A DNA stretch of 64,000 bases from the NCBI GenBank assembly GCA_040388375.1, contig JAZKBU010000002.1, positions 124,001-188,000 of the forward strand, read 5' to 3'. Origin of the DNA: Bacteroidota bacterium. GTDB taxonomy: Bacteria; Bacteroidota; Bacteroidia; UKL13-3. The notes beneath the pieces were generated by a model, which had not been told where the DNA came from, searched no databases, and saw nothing but the letters and a program-made list of their open reading frames with translations. Positions 1-9,689 of the stretch are shown one piece after another (position 1 is the stretch's first letter; every line of letters begins with the position of its first letter). Made by a program: the position numbers and the translations under genes.

Positions 1-696
1 GTAAGAATCGTACTCATGGGTGTTTTCAAAAAACATGGCCATATCAAAATCGCGGGGAATGTATAATTTACTCACATTGCGGCACCCTAAACCAAAGTAG
101 GTAAATATATCTTTGGCTAACAGCTTCATGTCCTCGTCTGTTTCATGCCCTGTTAAAACGGCTATGCTGTTTCGGTTACGTCTTAATATATTGGGCAGTT
201 TGCTAAAATAGTATTCAAAATACCTATTGCTGTTATTACTACCTGTTGCTATTACTGCATCGTAGTTACCTCCCAGTTTTTCATCATTGAGTACCGTTAT
301 TTTATCGGCAAAAGCAGGTTCTATTTGTATTAAGGCAGCTACAATAAATTTAGGTAAAATATTGTCATCGCTACTTAGCTTAATAATGGCTTTATGGCCG
401 GCTAACAATACGCACACTAAATCGTGTAAACCAACCAAGGGTATATTACCTGCCATAATAATGGCTACTGACTTGTTGGACGACTCGTCAGTAAACTGAT
501 ATTTACTGACCCAAGTATTTATTTTTTGCTCCGTTAAAGTATCGGCCCAGGCTTGCAAAGCCAAGCGTTGGCTTTCTTCTGTAAACCAGTTATTATATAA
601 GTAGGCCTCAACTATAGCCTTATGTGCGTTAGTAGCAGCATTTTGTAAAAAACTGCCTAGTTGAATAAAAGCTTGTACACGGTGTTGAAAAGTCAT
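1..696 (-). CDS. Acyl-CoA reductase, LuxC family (partial, C-terminus beyond window)
   Basis: The reading frame is open from an ATG at 696 (minus strand) to the window edge, giving the first 232 residues. The translation begins MTFQHRVQAFIQLGSFLQ and carries blocks typical of the LuxC/acyl-CoA reductase family (aldehyde-dehydrogenase superfamily): AGNIPLVGLHDL near residue 73 and ATGSNNSNRYFEYYF near residue 150. LuxC proteins reduce acyl groups or acyl-CoA to aldehyde with NADPH; the substrate here is unknown. No lux genes are visible. The catalytic cysteine region lies mostly outside the window. The gene diverges from a ferredoxin gene with only 100 bp between the two starts, so they may share a control region. 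The family call is firm, the physiological role is not. Confidence 0.88.
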   Translation of the reverse strand, partial: MTFQHRVQAFIQLGSFLQNAATNAHKAIVEAYLYNNWFTEESQRLALQAWADTLTEQKINTWVSKYQFTDESSNKSVAIIMAGNIPLVGLHDLVCVLLAGHKAIIKLSSDDNILPKFIVAALIQIEPAFADKITVLNDEKLGGNYDAVIATGSNNSNRYFEYYFSKLPNILRRNRNSIAVLTGHETDEDMKLLAKDIFTYFGLGCRNVSKLYIPRDFDMAMFFENTHEYDSY

Positions 697-796
697 GTTA
701 TTTAGAACGATTCTATTTTTTGATTTGAGTGAACAAAACTAATCTTGCAGTAGTTAATAACAATAGAAAAAAACAAAAATTAATATATAACATATT

Positions 797-1141
797 ATGG
801 CAATAATGATAACTGACGAATGCATTAATTGTGGTGCATGCGAACCTGAATGTCCAAACAATGCAATTTACGAATCAGGTGCTGAGTGGGCTTGGAAAGA
901 TGGAAATAATTTAACCGGTGCTATTGATATTGATGGCGATACAACTGATGTATCAAAACGTTTTGAACCTAAGTCGGCTGATACTTATTATATTGTTACC
1001 GGTAAATGTACAGAGTGCGTTGGCTTTCACGAAGAGCCTCAGTGTGCTGCTGTTTGCCCGGTAGATTGCTGTATTGCTGACCCTGAAAATGTAGAAACAC
1101 AAGAGCGTTTATTGGAAAAGAAACAAAGAATGCATTTGTAA
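797..1141 (+). CDS. 4Fe-4S dicluster ferredoxin
   Basis: A 114-residue small cytosolic electron carrier. The first cluster motif is CxxCxxCxxxCP (Cys 9, 12, 15, 19). The second half has C71-x2-C74, then C83-x3-C87-P and an additional CC at 91-92, the layout of the YfhL/Alvin-type 2[4Fe-4S] ferredoxins, with an insertion between the second and third cysteines of the second cluster. The C-terminal tail is charged, which is usual in this subfamily. It starts at ATG 797 behind an A-rich leader without a clear Shine-Dalgarno site and ends just before a strong hairpin terminator, so it is probably monocistronic. It diverges from the acyl-CoA reductase gene. Whether the two proteins exchange electrons is inference only. 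Confidence 0.93.
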   Translation: MAIMITDECINCGACEPECPNNAIYESGAEWAWKDGNNLTGAIDIDGDTTDVSKRFEPKSADTYYIVTGKCTECVGFHEEPQCAAVCPVDCCIADPENVETQERLLEKKQRMHL

Positions 1142-1161
1142 TTGCTACTCTATTTATAACG

Positions 1162-1197
1162 AAAAGCTGCCTCAAAATAATTTTGAGGCAGCTTTTT
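1162..1197 (+). terminator. Rho-independent terminator after the ferredoxin gene
   Basis: A perfect 16-bp stem (1162-1177 with 1181-1196) with a TAA loop. The stem starts with an A run and ends in a T run, so it can work in both directions. It begins 20 bp after the ferredoxin stop codon. Confidence 0.9.
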
Positions 1198-1246
1198 ATT
1201 TTCAGTTAACTGTACTTATTTTTAAAAACCGTTTGCTGATTTACAT

Positions 1247-1283
1247 AAAAAGGGCCGTTTGTATAAACAAACAGCCCTTTTTT
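1247..1283 (-). terminator. Rho-independent terminator of the giant T9SS gene
   Basis: An inverted repeat with arms AAAAAGGGC/GCCCTTTTT and GTTTGT/ACAAAC, one mismatch between them and a 4-nt loop. It lies 33 bp downstream of the minus-strand stop at 1317 and has a T run on the minus strand. Confidence 0.85.
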
Positions 1284-1316
1284 AAAACAATTATTATTTT
1301 GTATTAAATAGTTTAA

Positions 1317-4300
1317 TTATTTAATACTATTGGTTTTGGTTGCTTTAATTACTTTTACATCAATACCCTGTTTTACTTTTATAAAGTACATTCCTTCGGC
1401 TAACTGATCTAAGTTATGCAATACATAGTTCGAGTTTCCTTGTAAGAAATTCAATTTTTCTGAGTATACAACCAAACCTTTGATGTCAATTATTTCTATT
1501 TGTGCTGGTGCTTCATTATTTGTTAAAACATTTAATTGCACTAAACCATCAAACGGATTAGGAGAAATAGTAGCATTGAATACTATAAACTCATCATCAA
1601 ATAATATGCTGATTGATTTTGAATAATTAATACTGCCATCAAAATCAACCTGACGTAAACGATAATAAACCGTTGAACTATTATTAGCTAAAGCATAATT
1701 CATAGCATCTGCATCAACACTTTCATACTGATTAACATTATTGCTATTGCCCTGGCCTTTTATTTTTTGTCCGATTGGCTCGAATACTTTATTGTCTAAA
1801 CTGCGTTCTACTATAAAATAATCGTTGTTTATTTCACTGGCTGTAGTCCATCTTAAGTATGCTTTTTCCGATTTTCTTGTACCGGCAAATACTACTAACT
1901 CAACCGGTAAAGTTCCTCCGCTACCCACACTAAATGGAGAAAATGAAGTAATACCTGAACGGGTTTGTGTGTATGGATTTGAACCTGTTGCAGTTGCTGA
2001 AGTAGTACTCATCCAAACGGTTCCATTGTAACGGGCTACATAACATAATGCACGGTTAAAGCCTGATAATTCATCAGCTGTATTCCATTGTAATGTTACT
2101 GTTGCATTGCTTCCACCTGCAGTTCCTTCGTTTATAATCCAAGTGCGGTTTAATGCGTTACTGGTTAACTTAGCACCTGTTGCTACCGAACCTGTATAGT
2201 TTGTTGTTACACTATCAAATAAACGTACTGTATAGTTATCGGTTGTTCCTGTATTCACTAATATAGCCGGGTTGTAAGTGGCATTTCCTACCGGTATTCT
2301 TACACTACCTGTTTTACCTGTACTACCGACTCCGTTTACTATAATTGAACCTGTTCCATTGGTTCTTATAAAACTGGTTGCACTTCCTGCACTGGCATAA
2401 GAACTGGCACCTAATGTTAAATTGTTAGCATCTAATGTAAGTATACCATTGCTCAACAATAATGAATCGCTTAAAACTACTGCTCCACCTAATATAACTC
2501 CTGTAGCATTGTTTATTTGCAATTTAGTGTAATTACCTGCCGGTACTGTTTGTTGTGTACTTCCACTAAACACTGTTTTACCTGTGCTGCTATTGGTAAA
2601 TGTTCCATTATTGGTAAATGCACCATATAAATTTAATTGTGCAGTTGCACCTATTAAAGTTAAGGTTGCTCCGCTATTTATAGTTAAATTATTACATTGT
2701 TGTACATCTGTAATAGTTGGCATATTAGTAGCACCACTGCTAATAGTAACATTGGTAGTTGATGTTGGTATTTGAGGACAAGTCCAGTTAGCCGTATTAT
2801 TCCATGCAGCACTCACAGTACCACCCCAGATACCCGGAGTATTTACAGTAATTGTTACCGCAGTAGAAGTATCGCTTGCAGCACCCGATACCACGTAACG
2901 TCTGTACCATGTAGTTTGCGTTAATGAACCCGGGCTATAGTTTTGTGTATTGCTACTGGCTATGACACTAAAGCCTGCAGTTGCACTAGTAGTTGAACTT
3001 AACCAAGTATAAGTATAAGTTCCTGTTGCTCCGGTTGGTAATGCACCAGTTAAACCTGTTGGCGTTGAACCTGAGCAAATAGTACTTGTACCACTTATAG
3101 TATTATTAGCTATGGCACTTGTTACACTAATAGCTACAGCGCTTGAGGTATCAGAGCATGAACCTGAAACTACTAATCTTCTATACCATGTATTTGCAGT
3201 TAAAGCACCCGGACTGTAGTTTTGGGTATTGCTGCTACCTATAGCACTAAAGCCTGTTGTTGCACTGGTAGTTGATATCAACCATGTATAAGTATAAGTG
3301 CTGTTTCCACCTGTTGGCAATGCACCAGTTAATCCGGTTGGCGTTGCTCCACTTAAAATAGATTGGCTGCTGGCTATGGTATTGTCTGCTATTACAGCAT
3401 TTACTGTTACGGCTACTGCTGCTGTAGTATCTGCTGCACATGATCCTGATGTTACTCTTCTTCTATACCATGTACTGGCTGTTAAAGCACCCGGAGTATA
3501 GTTTTGGGTATTGTTAGTTCCACTTGCTGCTGCAAAACCTGCAGTGGCACTTGTAGTTGAACTCAACCATGAGTAAGTATAAGTAGTTCCGTCACCACCG
3601 GTTGGAGTTGATGCTGTTAATGATGCAGGGGTTGAACCCGAACAAATGGTTTGTGGCGATGAAGTAATTGTATTATTATAAACGGAATCGCTTATGTTAA
3701 CTACAATTTGTGTTCTTGGAGAAACACAACCCAATATTTGGTTGCTATCTGCTACGTAAAAATTAATGCTACCTGGCGTTGTAGTTGTAGGAATTGGTGC
3801 TGTTAAATTACCTACCCCACCAACTGCATTGGTGTACCATATTAATGTATTAACTCCTGTAGCTGATAAACTAGTAGTAGAGCTATTTTTACAATAGTTT
3901 ATTGGACTAGTAGCGGTTGGAGCTGTAATTGGTGCCGGTGTAAACTCAAAAGCTCCAATATCAGGGTTTGAACTCCTGGCTGTTCCATTGATATCATTGG
4001 TTACATCTGACAAAGCTATACCGCTATTATTTACAATACAAGACAATGGTGTTAAATTACTATTTGCATCAGTATAATTTGGATTCACGGTAGATGAATT
4101 AGCATGTGAACTTGTAATTGCTTGTAATGCTGGTAAAGAGGCATAGTCTGTAGTACCAACCAATGACAAAACTGCATTCGGACCTGTAGTATATAAAACA
4201 TTATTACTTGCGTTAGTTACAGTTCCTGATGATAAATACAGTGCATAAGCTTTTGAACCCGTAAAACCAGTTTGGGCGTTTCTTAAAATATTGTTTACAA

Positions 4301-7300
4301 TTTCAACGCCAGTAGCTCCAAAATTTGCAATACAAGCTGTATATTGAGCAGAGGTTGTATTTAAAGAAGCACTATCAATTGAGATGCTATTGTTATATAT
4401 TTTCACCCCCGATGCCACAGCCAATCTTATACCATATGTATTATCGGTTGTCGTTGTTAAATTATAAGACGCTGAATTAATATTATAAATAGCATTGTTC
4501 TTTATGGTAATATTTGTACCTGCTAATACACTTATACCATAAGTGCCATAAAGCCCTGTATTTGTAGATCTATTTCCAAACATTCTATTTTGCTCTACCA
4601 CAACATTTGAACAACCTGTATTTACTAAAATAGAACTATTGTTTATTGCTAAATTAGTTACTAAATTTTTAAATATATTATTTTTAACAAACGAATTAGA
4701 GGTATAGAATAATTGAATTCCAGAAAAGGTTAAATATTTAGTTGCTAAATCTTCTCCAAAAATATTATTGGTAAAAAATAAGCTATCATAGTTAATAGTA
4801 ACCGTTCCTGCACCAACAACAGCACCATTATAAGCCTTTTTAAACTCGCAACTATCCACAAAAATTTTCCTATGCCCGTTGTTTTGGATATGTATATTAT
4901 TAACCAATGTACCTCCTGATAAATTGGTACTTCCACTTTCAAACAAGGTATTTCTTATATTTATATTTTGACATCCATTACTAGTATTTGTTATATTAGA
5001 AAGTAGCAATGCAATTGAAGTAGTAGATGTATTGTTATTTTGTAATAACAAATACTTACCACTACCACCACTTCTCCCATCAATTGTTACATTATCAGCA
5101 CCCAAAAAGCCAAACAAAACGGCTGATGTAGTAGAAACAGTGCGCAACACAGCAGCATCTGGAACTATTGACAATTGATAGGCTGTATTAAATTCTAACA
5201 ATCCAATTGAACCTAATTCAGTACTAATATCGCTTATTACTTGTGCTGTAATATTGCCATTTACATATTTATTATTAATATCATCAAACAAACCGCCTGC
5301 ATTGGTAAATGATGAATAAGTCCCCCCAACACCAACTGTTACAACTCCGGAAAGATTACCTACTATTCTATAATAACTAGTTAAACCTGTAATTGGAAAA
5401 TTAGCTGATCCCAATATCGTGCTAGTGGTGGTTAATGCCAAAGTTCCGTTACTAACAACAATATTATTATTTGGAGAACTATCCATAGCAACAATAAAAT
5501 ACTGAATTGTATCGTTTGCAGCCACAGCACCACCATTCAATATTGAATAATCAATATTGAAAGTAAACAACGAACCAACATTAGTTGCACTTACATATTT
5601 CCAACCATTATCAGCACTAGTATTACCGATTAAAGTATTATTATCAGTAGTCTTTTTGTAATATAATTTAGGTCCATCAGTACTAATTCTAACGCCATTA
5701 GCATCAGTAATAGTAGCAGAAACTGTTCTATTTAAAGTTACTGGACTATTACCTAATGATGCAAGAGAAACACTAGGCGGATTTAAATCAAGTTGAACGC
5801 CATTAAATTCGTCCGCACCTAAATCAGGGGCGAAACCAGACCCAGTATAACCAACAGAACCTTGACGTACATCGTTATCAAAATCATTATTAATACCAGA
5901 AACAGCCGCTCCTCCTGACTCAATTTGAGTAGGTGTAGTACCCATATTTAAATGCAAATCTCCAGAAGCTGAATTAACAAAACTTGTTGTAATATTAGAA
6001 ATACTATTTGCATCACTAGCAGAAGCAGTTTTCCAACCAGAAAAAGTTTGTACACTTGTCCAATGACCAACTGTAGATACATTGGCATTTAACACATTAT
6101 AATTTGATACACCAGCAGCCCAACCTGTAGCACTTACCGTTGTACTATTAAATCCATTACTTATAGCGAAATGCTGTCCTGTGCCACCATTGCGATTATT
6201 TTGAAATATATTATACTTAACATCTACAGTAATTGTATTAGCTGTTGTAGAAACATATTGAGCTCTTAAAAAAGCAAAACTTGGTAATGCTCCTGAGGTC
6301 GCAGTTCCTTCTATATTTACAGTATTGTAATAGATATTTGCAGTGGGATTTGGAGTTGAACCATTATTACACCAAATTCCAATAAAAGAAGTATTGGTTG
6401 TTTGTCCATTACCCAATGATATCATATTGTTATTAATAGCAGCAATATTGTTACCCGATCTAACAGCTATCCCGGCTACAATAGGAGGTGCAGTTGCTGT
6501 AGTTCCAATAGAAGCATTGCTCAAGCCCCAAATTTTATTTCTACTAATAACAGTTCCTAAACTTGTAGTTACTGCAGCATTGGCCGATACAATACCGGCT
6601 ACAAGTATATTTGTGGTTGCAGTTGTATTAGTATTCGAGATATTACTAATACTGTTTTGTGAAATAACAGAACCTTGAGAAGACAAATGATGAATTCCAC
6701 TTGCTGAGCACAAACCACTACTAATACCAGTTAAGGTTGAATTAGTAGTAAGATTATTAATAGTATTATTAGATATAGACCAATTAACAGCGGTAGCGAG
6801 CGATGCTGTTGTTGTTTGTACTCCTCTAACATATGAAGAAGTGCTAGCCCCTACTGATATTAGATTTTGAATTGTATTGTTATTTATTAAAGCTGTTGTA
6901 GGAGTTGAAGGTAAGTTAACACCACTAACCAACGAACCACCCGTAGTTAAACCAACTGTTCCACCTCTCATATTGTTAGCAGTTGAATTACCAATAGTAT
7001 TACCTGAAATGGTTATTAAGGCCGCTGCCCCAGAAACATTAACCCCAGTTATACTACCTGCTATTGTAGCAGTTGTGCCTGAACATGACAACGCGCCAAT
7101 AACATTGTTTTGAATATCAATAGTTCCAGTTGAACTAGAGTTTATTCCCACTACTAAACCGCCTGTAGTGGTAGGTGTAGCAACAATGCTATTAACACCA
7201 GCATTGGAACCAATCACATTTCCGGTATTAGTCCCTACATTTACATTTCCGCTTGTAATATTAATACCACAAATAACGCCATTAGCTGTTGTAGCGCCAC

Positions 7301-8276
7301 TTGATGTTGCTAAACTAATTGCTGCAATTGTATTACCTTGAACAGAAGTAGATGGTGATGTTCCTACACTTAAATTTATTCCTATAAACCTGGTGGCAAT
7401 AGTTCCTGCCAAAGTATAAACTCCTGTAGCGTTTGCCGCTGCATAGCCAATAGTATTGTTTGTTATAGCATAACCATTTCCCGAAGTAATAATAATAATA
7501 TTGTGTGTATTTCCTGTAGTGTAAGTTCTGGTGGCTGTTTGATATAATTTGTTATTACTAATGATCCAATTTGAATTGCCAGAATTAACATTGATACCAC
7601 TAGTTACAGCGGTAGCACTAAAAAAATCGAAAATATTATTGCTTGATATTGTATTGTTATTATTTTCAATGGTTGAACTCGTACCTAAGGAGTAAACTCC
7701 ATTTACAGGGTAATTACTTCCTGCAACACCAATATTGTTATTGCTTATGGTATTACTATCATTACCATTAGTATTGCCGGTAGAAAAAAAGATGTTACCA
7801 AATGACGTTGTTGAACCTGTAATTGTACAGTTTGTAACGGTATTCAAAGACGCATCTGCAATAAAGCGAATACAACTAGAAGCACCAGTTGCTGTATTGC
7901 TAATTGTTAGTGCGTTACCAGCAGAATTCAATCCATTAATGGTAACATTTCTTGCACCATTTAAGTCAATTAAATGACCTGTAATAGCACCTGTAATGGT
8001 TCTTGAAGCACCACCAGTTGGCGATATTGAAATACTGGTATAAGACGCAGAACTGCTACCGCTTGCAATTAGTGTAGCAGAAACAGTTTCAGTAGTATTG
8101 GCCGAAATGCCAATAGATATAATACCTGTATGCAAACCACTATCCACAGCTGCAAAAGCAGTAGCTAGCGTTGTATAAGCTGCTGTGGGAGTCCCCCCCG
8201 ATGATGTTACATTCACCTGAGCAAAGGCAAAACTGGTTGCAATGAGAGCAACTAATAATAGTAAATTTTTTTTCAT
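1317..8276 (-). CDS. Giant beta-helix/Ig-like surface protein with T9SS type A sorting domain
   Basis: This 2319-residue exported protein starts with a clear signal peptide (MKKNLLLLVALIATSFAFAQ). Residues ~40-790 and ~960-1425 are rich in N/T/S with repeated xxNNTI and NISxN turns, which suggests right-handed parallel beta-helices. Residues ~1528-1812 hold three tandem Ig-like repeats of about 95 residues with the shared core TWYRRxVxSG. A low-complexity beta-strand region follows (~1830-2000). A module with VYYRLRQVDFDGS precedes the C-terminal ~80 residues (NPFDG, then GMYFIKV), a T9SS type A sorting signal. In this family the signal is removed as the protein is secreted across the outer membrane. 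The gene stands alone between a terminator and an AT-rich region. An adhesin or matrix role is inference; no catalytic domain is visible. Confidence 0.9.
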   Translation of the reverse strand: MKKNLLLLVALIATSFAFAQVNVTSSGGTPTAAYTTLATAFAAVDSGLHTGIISIGISANTTETVSATLIASGSSSASYTSISISPTGGASRTITGAITGHLIDLNGARNVTINGLNSAGNALTISNTATGASSCIRFIADASLNTVTNCTITGSTTSFGNIFFSTGNTNGNDSNTISNNNIGVAGSNYPVNGVYSLGTSSTIENNNNTISSNNIFDFFSATAVTSGINVNSGNSNWIISNNKLYQTATRTYTTGNTHNIIIITSGNGYAITNNTIGYAAANATGVYTLAGTIATRFIGINLSVGTSPSTSVQGNTIAAISLATSSGATTANGVICGINITSGNVNVGTNTGNVIGSNAGVNSIVATPTTTGGLVVGINSSSTGTIDIQNNVIGALSCSGTTATIAGSITGVNVSGAAALITISGNTIGNSTANNMRGGTVGLTTGGSLVSGVNLPSTPTTALINNNTIQNLISVGASTSSYVRGVQTTTASLATAVNWSISNNTINNLTTNSTLTGISSGLCSASGIHHLSSQGSVISQNSISNISNTNTTATTNILVAGIVSANAAVTTSLGTVISRNKIWGLSNASIGTTATAPPIVAGIAVRSGNNIAAINNNMISLGNGQTTNTSFIGIWCNNGSTPNPTANIYYNTVNIEGTATSGALPSFAFLRAQYVSTTANTITVDVKYNIFQNNRNGGTGQHFAISNGFNSTTVSATGWAAGVSNYNVLNANVSTVGHWTSVQTFSGWKTASASDANSISNITTSFVNSASGDLHLNMGTTPTQIESGGAAVSGINNDFDNDVRQGSVGYTGSGFAPDLGADEFNGVQLDLNPPSVSLASLGNSPVTLNRTVSATITDANGVRISTDGPKLYYKKTTDNNTLIGNTSADNGWKYVSATNVGSLFTFNIDYSILNGGAVAANDTIQYFIVAMDSSPNNNIVVSNGTLALTTTSTILGSANFPITGLTSYYRIVGNLSGVVTVGVGGTYSSFTNAGGLFDDINNKYVNGNITAQVISDISTELGSIGLLEFNTAYQLSIVPDAAVLRTVSTTSAVLFGFLGADNVTIDGRSGGSGKYLLLQNNNTSTTSIALLLSNITNTSNGCQNINIRNTLFESGSTNLSGGTLVNNIHIQNNGHRKIFVDSCEFKKAYNGAVVGAGTVTINYDSLFFTNNIFGEDLATKYLTFSGIQLFYTSNSFVKNNIFKNLVTNLAINNSSILVNTGCSNVVVEQNRMFGNRSTNTGLYGTYGISVLAGTNITIKNNAIYNINSASYNLTTTTDNTYGIRLAVASGVKIYNNSISIDSASLNTTSAQYTACIANFGATGVEIVNNILRNAQTGFTGSKAYALYLSSGTVTNASNNVLYTTGPNAVLSLVGTTDYASLPALQAITSSHANSSTVNPNYTDANSNLTPLSCIVNNSGIALSDVTNDINGTARSSNPDIGAFEFTPAPITAPTATSPINYCKNSSTTSLSATGVNTLIWYTNAVGGVGNLTAPIPTTTTPGSINFYVADSNQILGCVSPRTQIVVNISDSVYNNTITSSPQTICSGSTPASLTASTPTGGDGTTYTYSWLSSTTSATAGFAAASGTNNTQNYTPGALTASTWYRRRVTSGSCAADTTAAVAVTVNAVIADNTIASSQSILSGATPTGLTGALPTGGNSTYTYTWLISTTSATTGFSAIGSSNTQNYSPGALTANTWYRRLVVSGSCSDTSSAVAISVTSAIANNTISGTSTICSGSTPTGLTGALPTGATGTYTYTWLSSTTSATAGFSVIASSNTQNYSPGSLTQTTWYRRYVVSGAASDTSTAVTITVNTPGIWGGTVSAAWNNTANWTCPQIPTSTTNVTISSGATNMPTITDVQQCNNLTINSGATLTLIGATAQLNLYGAFTNNGTFTNSSTGKTVFSGSTQQTVPAGNYTKLQINNATGVILGGAVVLSDSLLLSNGILTLDANNLTLGASSYASAGSATSFIRTNGTGSIIVNGVGSTGKTGSVRIPVGNATYNPAILVNTGTTDNYTVRLFDSVTTNYTGSVATGAKLTSNALNRTWIINEGTAGGSNATVTLQWNTADELSGFNRALCYVARYNGTVWMSTTSATATGSNPYTQTRSGITSFSPFSVGSGGTLPVELVVFAGTRKSEKAYLRWTTASEINNDYFIVERSLDNKVFEPIGQKIKGQGNSNNVNQYESVDADAMNYALANNSSTVYYRLRQVDFDGSINYSKSISILFDDEFIVFNATISPNPFDGLVQLNVLTNNEAPAQIEIIDIKGLVVYSEKLNFLQGNSNYVLHNLDQLAEGMYFIKVKQGIDVKVIKATKTNSIK
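2842..3690. repeat. Three tandem ~285-bp repeats inside the T9SS gene
   Basis: Three successive units encode about 95 residues each. They share STPxGLTGALPTGG, TYTYTWL, STTSAT, SNTQNYSPGALT and TWYRR, and the DNA keeps recognisable identity with a period near 285 bp (equivalent points near 3110, 3395 and 3680). They read on the minus strand. Edges are approximate. Confidence 0.8.
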
Positions 8277-8482
8277 TTTGTTATTTGTTAAGTAGTTTGA
8301 AGAACGCTAGTTGGAATCTCATTTTATTCATTACCAGCCAAGTTTGGCAATACAATAAAAAGTCATTACTAAATAATGAGTATTATTTAGCTATTGATTT
8401 CAAAGCAGTTCAATTAAATTGATTATTATTTTGAACAGAAATTTGTTCTTTTTTGAATGAGCGGTTAAAACAATAAGCTATA

Positions 8483-8872
8483 TTACCAAGGTGGCCGTAA
8501 TAAATCATTTTTGAATGGTTTACTCAACTTTTCGTTCAACTTAATAGCAAATACTCCACTAATACCAATAGCATATAATTTTAGCCGATACAACAAAAAT
8601 GAAGAGTTATATATATGAAATACTCCATTCATTAAGTTCGAAGTATTATTATTGGTATCAGGAGGCAGATTATTAGGTAAAATTCTTTTTGAGTATTTAA
8701 TTTCTGTACTTAAATTAATAGAATCGGTGATTGTCAGTCCTAAAATTGCATAAAATACATGTTGTAAATATGGCTGATCCGCTATTCTTGAACCAATACG
8801 ATTGAATAATGCCCCATTAAGCAAACTACCTACTATTATAAAGAGAATTAGATTATGTAGCTGTTTTTTCAA
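8483..8872 (-). CDS. Doubtful small ORF, hydrophobic N-terminus, function unknown
   Basis: I do not recognise this 129-residue ORF. Its only available start is TTG at 8872, with an in-frame stop four codons upstream. The N-terminus (KKQLHNLILFIIVGSLLNGA) could be a membrane segment or a poor signal peptide. The remainder has alternating polar and hydrophobic stretches that resemble beta-strands of an outer-membrane barrel, and it ends LRPPW. It sits alone between the upstream region of the giant T9SS gene and a 400-bp non-coding gap. It could be a genuine small protein, a remnant of a longer barrel protein, or chance open frame. I saw no frameshifted extension upstream on the minus strand. 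Confidence 0.35.
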   Translation of the reverse strand: MKKQLHNLILFIIVGSLLNGALFNRIGSRIADQPYLQHVFYAILGLTITDSINLSTEIKYSKRILPNNLPPDTNNNTSNLMNGVFHIYNSSFLLYRLKLYAIGISGVFAIKLNEKLSKPFKNDLLRPPW

Positions 8873-9278
8873 GTTTGGTAACTATTTGATAACAGCCAAT
8901 TTCTAACTTATTCCTTCAACAAAAAAAAGTTTCCAACAAAAACAACCTAAATTTACTCATGTTGACTAAAATGACAGACAAACGGGCGTTAATAATACAC
9001 GAACAGCTATTATTGACATCTAAAGCGCATATTTATCTATATTAATAGCGAATTAATGTCAATGTAAAATTTTTAAACCCAAAAAATGATAGTCATTCAT
9101 TGTACCATAAAAGTATTTTTTAGAAAAAATACTTAAAATTATTCACATAATACACTGACTGATAACATTTAAACTCTGTACTAAATAAATTATGCAACAA
9201 GATTTCTTACGAACAAAAAAGCCAATACATTAAAAATGAGGCTAAATAATTTAACAAATTCAAAAATAAAAGGACTAT
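8873..9278. other. AT-rich intergenic region, no gene recognised
   Basis: About 400 bp of strongly AT-rich sequence between a doubtful small ORF and the two-gene GSCFA unit, both on the minus strand. I see no ORF with coding character, no tRNA-like fold and no strong hairpin. It may hold the promoter of the ORF at 8483-8872, or untranslated sequence and a weak terminator for the GSCFA unit. Confidence 0.5.
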
Positions 9279-9683
9279 TTACATTAATAAAACGCCTTGT
9301 TTATCAATTAAGTTAATATGGGCTAATTTGCTTTTTGAAATATTATGGGCTGTAAAAATGAATTTTCGGTCGTACATTTTACCATCTAAAAAGAAACTTA
9401 CCCAGTACTCATTGTTCAATACAAATACTTCTTCCTGTATAGGTTCAATTTTGGCATAATCAAGTGCCTCTATGGTATCTAAAAAGTGGCGTAACTCGCT
9501 GGTTTTTATTTCTTCGTTATTAATTATGCCATAACCTTTACTACTCACCAATACTCCATCAATCAATGCATTATTGAAATTAATCAAATATACATTCCAT
9601 ACTTTCTCTCCCTCGTCATTGGTTTCATATACTACCGCTACTCCTACTCCATCAAATGCTGGTTCTTCTATATCTTTTAACAT
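9279..9683 (-). CDS. Conserved-looking hypothetical protein paired with GSCFA gene
   Basis: A 134-residue soluble protein of unknown function, without signal peptide or membrane segment. It opens with an acidic MLKDIEEPAFDGVGVAVVYE and has a regular alternation of short beta-strand-like segments (KVWNVYLINFN, EYWVSFFLDG), ending in LIDKQGVLLM. It starts at ATG 9683, only 6 bp after the stop codon of the GSCFA gene at 9690, so the two are very probably co-transcribed and may act together. The composition matches its neighbours and I see no sign of truncation. I cannot assign a family with confidence. Confidence 0.8.
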   Translation of the reverse strand: MLKDIEEPAFDGVGVAVVYETNDEGEKVWNVYLINFNNALIDGVLVSSKGYGIINNEEIKTSELRHFLDTIEALDYAKIEPIQEEVFVLNNEYWVSFFLDGKMYDRKFIFTAHNISKSKLAHINLIDKQGVLLM

Positions 9684-9689
9684 AACTTA

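Noticed and set aside
287-499. Plus-strand ORF of 70 codons at the left end
   Set aside because: It is antisense to the well-supported acyl-CoA reductase frame and has no family resemblance.
1825-7977. Several plus-strand ORFs of 60-111 codons
   Set aside because: They run antisense to the 2319-residue T9SS gene; low-complexity Thr/Ser/Asn coding sequence leaves long antisense frames open. Their translations are biased V/L/P-rich shadows.
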